NCBI GenBank assembly: GCA_051955535.1 | Contig: JBQCGP010000091.1 | Location: forward strand, 1-64,000 | Direction: 5' to 3' | Length of the DNA: 64,000 nt | Source: 13-2-20CM-68-14 sp051955535 | GTDB lineage: Bacteria; Actinomycetota; Thermoleophilia; Gaiellales; Gaiellaceae | In this document: positions 59,244 to 64,000 of the stretch, one piece after another | Layout: each line of letters begins with the position of its first letter | Numbering within the stretch: the first letter of the stretch is position 1 | Notes under the pieces: model-generated | What the model saw: only the letters and a program-made list of their open reading frames with translations | Database searches by the model: none | What the model was told of the DNA's origin: nothing | Program-made: the position numbers and the translations under genes

Positions 59244-60461
59244 GTGAAGAGGACTGTCTTTGGCGGCCTGGTGGCGGTTGCGCTCGTGACAGTCGCCGTC
59301 GCAGGCGCCGCGTCTCAGAAGACGCCCGGGGTCACGAGTAAGCAGGTGGTCATCGGTGCGACGTTCCCCTACAGCGGGTTTGCGTCGGCCTACGGCACGA
59401 TTGCCAAGGCCGAGACGGCCTACTACCAGTGGGTCGACGCGCACGGTGGTGTGAATGGCCGCAAGATCAAGTACATCACGCTGGACGACAGCTACAACCC
59501 CGCGAAGACGGTGCCGCTGACGAAGCAGCTCGTCGAGCAGAACCACGTGTTCGCGATCGTGGGCCAGCTCGGAACCGAGCCGGTGCTGTCCGTCCGCGAC
59601 TACCTGAACTCCCAGAAGGTCCCGCAGGTGCTCGTCTCGACGGGCGCCAGCTACTGGGGAACGCAGTACAAGAAGTACCCGTGGACGATCGGCTGGCAGC
59701 CGAACTACGTTGCCGAAGGCGCGCTCTACGGCAGGTATATCAACGCCAAGCAGAAGAGCGCCAAGATCGCCGTCCTGTACCAGAACGACGATTACGGCAA
59801 GGATTACCTGCGTGGGTTCCGCGGCGGCCTGGCGGGGTCGAAGAGCAAGATCGTCGCCACGCAGGGCTTCTCGATCACACAGCCGACGGTCGCGCCGCAG
59901 GTTGCGCTGCTCGCCCACTCCGGCGCGAACACGTTCTTCATCGCGGCCACGCCGAACCCCTCGATCCAGGCGCTCGTGGTCGCCGACAAGCTGGGGTGGC
60001 ACCCCCAGAAGTACCTGAACAACGTCTCGGCCACGAACGACCTGATGAACACGGCCGCAAAGCTCGCCGGCGACTCGACCGCCGTGAACGGGATCGTCAG
60101 CACGGCCTACACGCAGATCCCGGACGACCCGCGGTACGCGAAGACGCCCGGGATGAAGCTGTACCGCAAGGTGATGGCCAAGTACTACTCGTCGGGGAAA
60201 GTCACCGACGCGTTCAACGTCTACGGCATGGGCCAGGGCTGGGCGTTCGTCTACGCACTCAAGCACGCTGGCAAGAACCCGACGCGCAGGAGCCTGATGA
60301 ATGCGCTCCTGCACACGAACACGAAGGCAAATCCGTTCCTGCTGCCGGGAATGGTGACGAAGACCTCACCGACGGATCACTTCCCGCTCGAGCAGGCGAT
60401 GCTCGACAAGTTCCAGAACGGCCACTTCGTGCCGTTCGGGAAGCTCCTGACGTACCGCTAG
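59244..60461 (+). CDS. livK: Branched-chain amino acid-type ABC transporter substrate-binding protein LivK
   Basis: 405 residues. Signal peptide VFGGLVAVALVTVAVAGAA without a lipobox, then a type 1 periplasmic fold (VVIGATFPYSGFASAYG, YITLDDSYNPAKTV, IAVLYQNDDYGKDYLRG). GTG at 59244 follows a strong GAGAGGAG. A small hairpin lies at 59204-59222 in the 73 bp gap after livM. The nearby acyl-CoA genes and this type's broad substrate range leave open aromatic or organic acid ligands. A strong terminator ends the operon. Confidence 0.92.
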   Translation: MKRTVFGGLVAVALVTVAVAGAASQKTPGVTSKQVVIGATFPYSGFASAYGTIAKAETAYYQWVDAHGGVNGRKIKYITLDDSYNPAKTVPLTKQLVEQNHVFAIVGQLGTEPVLSVRDYLNSQKVPQVLVSTGASYWGTQYKKYPWTIGWQPNYVAEGALYGRYINAKQKSAKIAVLYQNDDYGKDYLRGFRGGLAGSKSKIVATQGFSITQPTVAPQVALLAHSGANTFFIAATPNPSIQALVVADKLGWHPQKYLNNVSATNDLMNTAAKLAGDSTAVNGIVSTAYTQIPDDPRYAKTPGMKLYRKVMAKYYSSGKVTDAFNVYGMGQGWAFVYALKHAGKNPTRRSLMNALLHTNTKANPFLLPGMVTKTSPTDHFPLEQAMLDKFQNGHFVPFGKLLTYR

Positions 60462-60472
60462 GCAGTTCGTTC

Positions 60473-60504
60473 GCAGAGAGGCCGGCCGTCGCCGGCCTCT
60501 CTGC
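60473..60504 (+). terminator. Rho-independent terminator of the Liv operon
   Basis: Perfect 14 bp stem from GCAGAGAGGCCGGC to GCCGGCCTCTCTGC with a CGTC loop, followed by TTTA. The -10 box of the next gene begins 3 nt after it. Confidence 0.85.
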
Positions 60505-60506
60505 TT

Positions 60507-60512
60507 TACGCT
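60507..60512 (+). promoter_or_regulatory. -10 element of the acyl-CoA dehydrogenase gene
   Basis: TACGCT followed by 6 nt and the TTG at 60519, immediately downstream of the Liv terminator. Confidence 0.45.
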
Positions 60513-60518
60513 CGCGGC

Positions 60519-61672
60519 TTGCCCGACTTCGCGCTGTCGGCCGAACAGGAGCTGATCCGGAGCTCTGCACGCGAGTTCGTCGAGCGCGAGATCGTCCCCT
60601 TTGCCCGCGACTGGGATCGCAAGGAGGAGCTCGACCGCGGCATCGTCCCGAAGCTCGCGGAGGTGGGCTTCCTCGGCTCCGCCCTGCCCGCGGAGCACGG
60701 AGGCCAGGGTCTCGACACGATCTCGTACTGCCTGATCATGGAGGAGCTGGGCCGCGCGGATTCCTCGGTGCGCGGCATCGTTTCCGTCAACGTCGGCCTC
60801 GCCGGCAAGCCGATCGCGCGCTACGGGACCGAGGAGCAGAAACGCGAGTGGCTGCCCAAGCTCACCTCCGGTGAGGCGCTCGGCTGCTATGCGCTGACGG
60901 AGCCCGGGTCGGGCTCGGATCCGGCCTCCCTCGTCACGCACGCACGGCGCGACGGCGATGCGTGGGTAATCGAGGGCTCGAAGATCTTCATCACGCTCGG
61001 TAGCTGGGCCGGGGTTGCGCTCGTCTTCGCGCGCACCGGCGACGAGGGGGCGCGCGGGATCACCTGCTTTCTGGTGCCGACCGACTCGACCGGGTTCAGC
61101 GCCCGGCCGATCAAGGGAAAGCTCGGGCTGCGCGCCCAGGATACGGCGGAACTCTTCCTCGACGGCGTTCGCGTCCCGGCCGGCTCGATGTTGGGCGAGG
61201 AAGGCGACGGCTTTCGCGTCGCGATGTCTGCGCTCGACAACGGCCGCCTCTCGCTCGCGGCGGGCTCGGTCGGAATCGCGCAGGGCTGCCTCGATGTGTC
61301 GCTCGCGTACGCGAGCGAGCGGAAGCAGTTCGGCAAGCCGATCGCTCAGTTCCAGCTCGTTCAGGAGCTGCTCGCCGAGATGGCCGTGGAGACCGAGGCG
61401 GCGCGGTTGCTCGTCTGGCGTGCGGCGTCGTTCGCCGACAGCGGGGAGCGCCACACGCTCGAGTCTTCCGTCGCCAAGTACTACGCGAGCGAGGTTTCCG
61501 TCAGGGCCGCAAACGCCGCCGTGCAGGTTCACGGTGGCTACGGTTACGTCGACGAGTATCCGGTCGGGAAGTACCTACGGGACGCGAGGGTGACGACGTT
61601 GTACGAGGGCACGAGCCAGATTCAGAAGCTGATCATCGGTCGAGCGCTCACCGGCGAGAGCGCGTTCGTCTG

Positions 61673-61673
<1 letters not shown>
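60519..61673 (+). CDS. Acyl-CoA dehydrogenase
   Basis: 384 residues. The flavin and substrate regions are typical: CYALTEPGSGSDPASL, IFITLGSWAGVALVF, then VQVHGGYGYVDEYPV and the base Glu in LYEGTSQIQKLIIGR. It oxidises acyl-CoA to enoyl-CoA; short or branched chains are likely but not proven. TTG start at 60519 (TACGCT 6 nt upstream). The next gene overlaps its stop. Confidence 0.95.
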
Positions 61674-62833
<1,160 letters not shown>

Positions 62834-62866
62834 CGTCCGAGCGTGCCGGAGCTGGATGCTCGCCGG

Positions 62867-63274
62867 CTACAGCGGTTGGAAGAACGTCGTCAGCCGCTGG
62901 GCCAGCATCATGTCGCCCTGGAGCTTCAGCTTGCCGCCCATGTACAGGGCGGGGCCCTGCGCCTTACCGGTCATCAGCTTCGCGAAGGACGCGACGTCGG
63001 TCGAAAGCGTCACCCGTGGGCTCTCGGCCGTGCCGGGGCGCGTCTCGCACCTCCCGTTCGCGATCTGGATCACGTACGGGTGCTCCGCCCCGTCGTCTGA
63101 GATCTGCCACTGGATCTCGCCCTCGACGTTCGTCGCGCTCTCCGGCTTGAAGCGTTCCTGCATCCCGTCGAAGATCCGGGCGAGCGTCGCCTCGGTTCCG
63201 GCGGTGCGGATCCGATCCGCGACCTCGTCGTCGCTGCCGTCGGCCAGCTGCTTCAGGTCCTGCTCCTCCGCCAT
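62867..63274 (-). CDS. SCP2 sterol-binding domain protein
   Basis: 135 residues, one SCP2 domain (ATLARIFDGMQERFKPE, VTLSTDVASFAKLMTGKAQG, LYMGGKLKLQGDMMLAQRL). It binds lipids or acyl-CoA. ATG at 63274 follows AGGAGGGACG, a strong ribosome binding site. It lies 8 nt after the MaoC gene on the same strand and is probably in that operon. Confidence 0.9.
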   Translation of the reverse strand: MAEEQDLKQLADGSDDEVADRIRTAGTEATLARIFDGMQERFKPESATNVEGEIQWQISDDGAEHPYVIQIANGRCETRPGTAESPRVTLSTDVASFAKLMTGKAQGPALYMGGKLKLQGDMMLAQRLTTFFQPL

Positions 63275-63282
63275 CGTCCCTC

Positions 63283-63738
63283 CTATTGGTATGCCAGGTA
63301 GAGCACTTCGCCGACGAGAGCCGGCCTGTCGTGGTCGCGGATCTCGATCTCGACGCCGACTCGGAAGAGGACGCCGTTCGGCCGCCGTTCGGTGCCGCGC
63401 AGCGTCGCCTTCAGGCGCACGTCCGAGCCGGAGGGAACCGGCGAGGTGAAGCGCGCCTTCTCGACGCCGTAGTTGACGCCCATCTTCGCGTCCGTCACCG
63501 AGAAGACCTCGGAGAGCAGGGCCGGGATCAGCGACAGCGTCAGATAGCCATGCGCAATCGTGGTCCCGAACGGGCCCTGCGCCGCCGCTTCCGGATCGAC
63601 GTGGATCCACTGATGGTCGCCCGTCGCCTCGGCGAACTGGTCGATGTTGCGCTGCGCGATAGTGAACCACGAGCTCGTCCCGAGGTCTCGCTCGCCCGCC
63701 TGCTCGAGCTCCTGGATCGTCAGCTGCGTCGCCGTCAC
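63283..63738 (-). CDS. MaoC family (R)-specific enoyl-CoA hydratase
   Basis: 151 residues with a hot-dog fold. The catalytic loop is FAEATGDHQWIHVDPEAA with Asp and His, and GTTIAHGYLTLSLIP completes it. It hydrates enoyl-CoA. The start codon at 63738 overlaps the stop of the ligase gene by 4 bases, so the two are coupled. Confidence 0.93.
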   Translation of the reverse strand: MTATQLTIQELEQAGERDLGTSSWFTIAQRNIDQFAEATGDHQWIHVDPEAAAQGPFGTTIAHGYLTLSLIPALLSEVFSVTDAKMGVNYGVEKARFTSPVPSGSDVRLKATLRGTERRPNGVLFRVGVEIEIRDHDRPALVGEVLYLAYQ

Positions 63739-64000
63739 CCGCTCCTTTCCTGGGCCAACGCCCGCAGCGCCTTCCGGTCGACCTTGCCGACGGGCGTCAG
63801 CGGGACGCTCGGCACGATGCGGACCTCGCGAGGGTACTTGTAGCCGCCGATCCGCTCCTTCGCATACGCGACCAACTCCTCGTCCGTGAGCTCATCACCG
63901 GGGCGCAGCGCGACGAACGCGACCACCTCCTCGCCGCGCTCCTCGTCCGGCCTGCCCACGACGCCGACCGCGACGACTGCCGGGTGCTCGAGCAGCGCGT
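63735..64000 (-). CDS. AMP-dependent acyl-CoA ligase, C-terminal end (partial)
   Basis: The frame is open to the window edge. The visible 88 residues are the C-terminal subdomain of an adenylate-forming ligase: ALLEHPAVVAVGVVGRPDEE, the hinge, and the catalytic Lys in VPLTPVGKVDRKALR. The N-terminal AMP-binding part is outside. It probably activates the fatty acid used by the neighbouring dehydrogenase, hydratase and thiolase. Confidence 0.9.
   Translation of the reverse strand, partial: ALLEHPAVVAVGVVGRPDEERGEEVVAFVALRPGDELTDEELVAYAKERIGGYKYPREVRIVPSVPLTPVGKVDRKALRALAQERSG

Overview
This 64 kb window is a stretch of high-GC actinobacterial chromosome, most likely class Thermoleophilia (Gaiellales/Solirubrobacterales relatives). 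That placement is inference. It rests on the very high GC, the actinobacterial gene set (Lhr next to a Nei-type glycosylase, an unusual FtsZ behind a ParA, a bacterial eRF1-like protein, a complete Liv transporter beside acyl-CoA genes), and many genes that carry a TANNNT hexamer 6-9 nt before the start codon with no ribosome binding site, the actinobacterial leaderless signature. Most of the window is ordinary core genome. No integrase, transposase, CRISPR array or phage module was seen.

Layout. 1-6.1 kb: end of an Lhr helicase, Nei-type glycosylase, then a Fur/Zur regulator diverging from a metal ABC importer whose first gene fuses permease and binding lipoprotein. 6.1-12.3 kb: a small helical protein, a double cupin, a dispersed palindromic repeat, ParA overlapping an FtsZ with its disordered segment at the N-terminus, an unrecognised protein and a polytopic membrane protein. 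12.4-18.7 kb: gamma-glutamyltransferase, GNAT, DedA, HD-GYP, macro domain, isocitrate dehydrogenase-type enzyme, topoisomerase IB and a zinc-ribbon protein. 18.7-27.4 kb: a two-subunit AddAB/AdnAB-type recombination nuclease, a TMEM175-like channel, endonuclease III, a 2H phosphoesterase. 27.4-33.3 kb, mostly minus strand: PAS protein, lactamase-like protein, CorA, thioredoxin reductase, DUF488; then the eRF1-like protein on plus and a second, inverted copy of the repeat. 33.3-40.1 kb: aconitase, RmuC and several small or secreted proteins, including a delta-60 repeat protein.

40.5-48.9 kb: tRNA-Leu(UAA), a CopC-CopD fusion, glutamate dehydrogenase, a CBS protein, a flippase-like protein and the initiator tRNA-Met. 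The last 60 bp of the tRNA-Met locus (3' end plus terminator) occur again 1.74 kb downstream, bracketing one secreted repeat protein; this looks like the footprint of integration or duplication at the tRNA. 49-53.6 kb: a translationally coupled three-gene set of HD-domain protein, cyclic-nucleotide-binding protein and a nucleotide-translocase-like transporter with a HEAT tail. 53.7-64 kb: a thiolase, a lactamase-fold hydrolase, livG-F-H-M-K, then acyl-CoA dehydrogenase, thiolase, SCP2, MaoC hydratase and the end of an acyl-CoA ligase, probably uptake plus beta-oxidation of branched-chain or fatty acyl substrates.

The strongest second-look items are the tRNA-Met duplication, the HD/cNMP/translocase set, the rearranged FtsZ, the permease-lipoprotein fusion under a palindromic operator that also holds both -10 boxes, two families of dispersed palindromes (one running through coding sequence of the helicase-nuclease), and the pervasive leaderless promoter signature.
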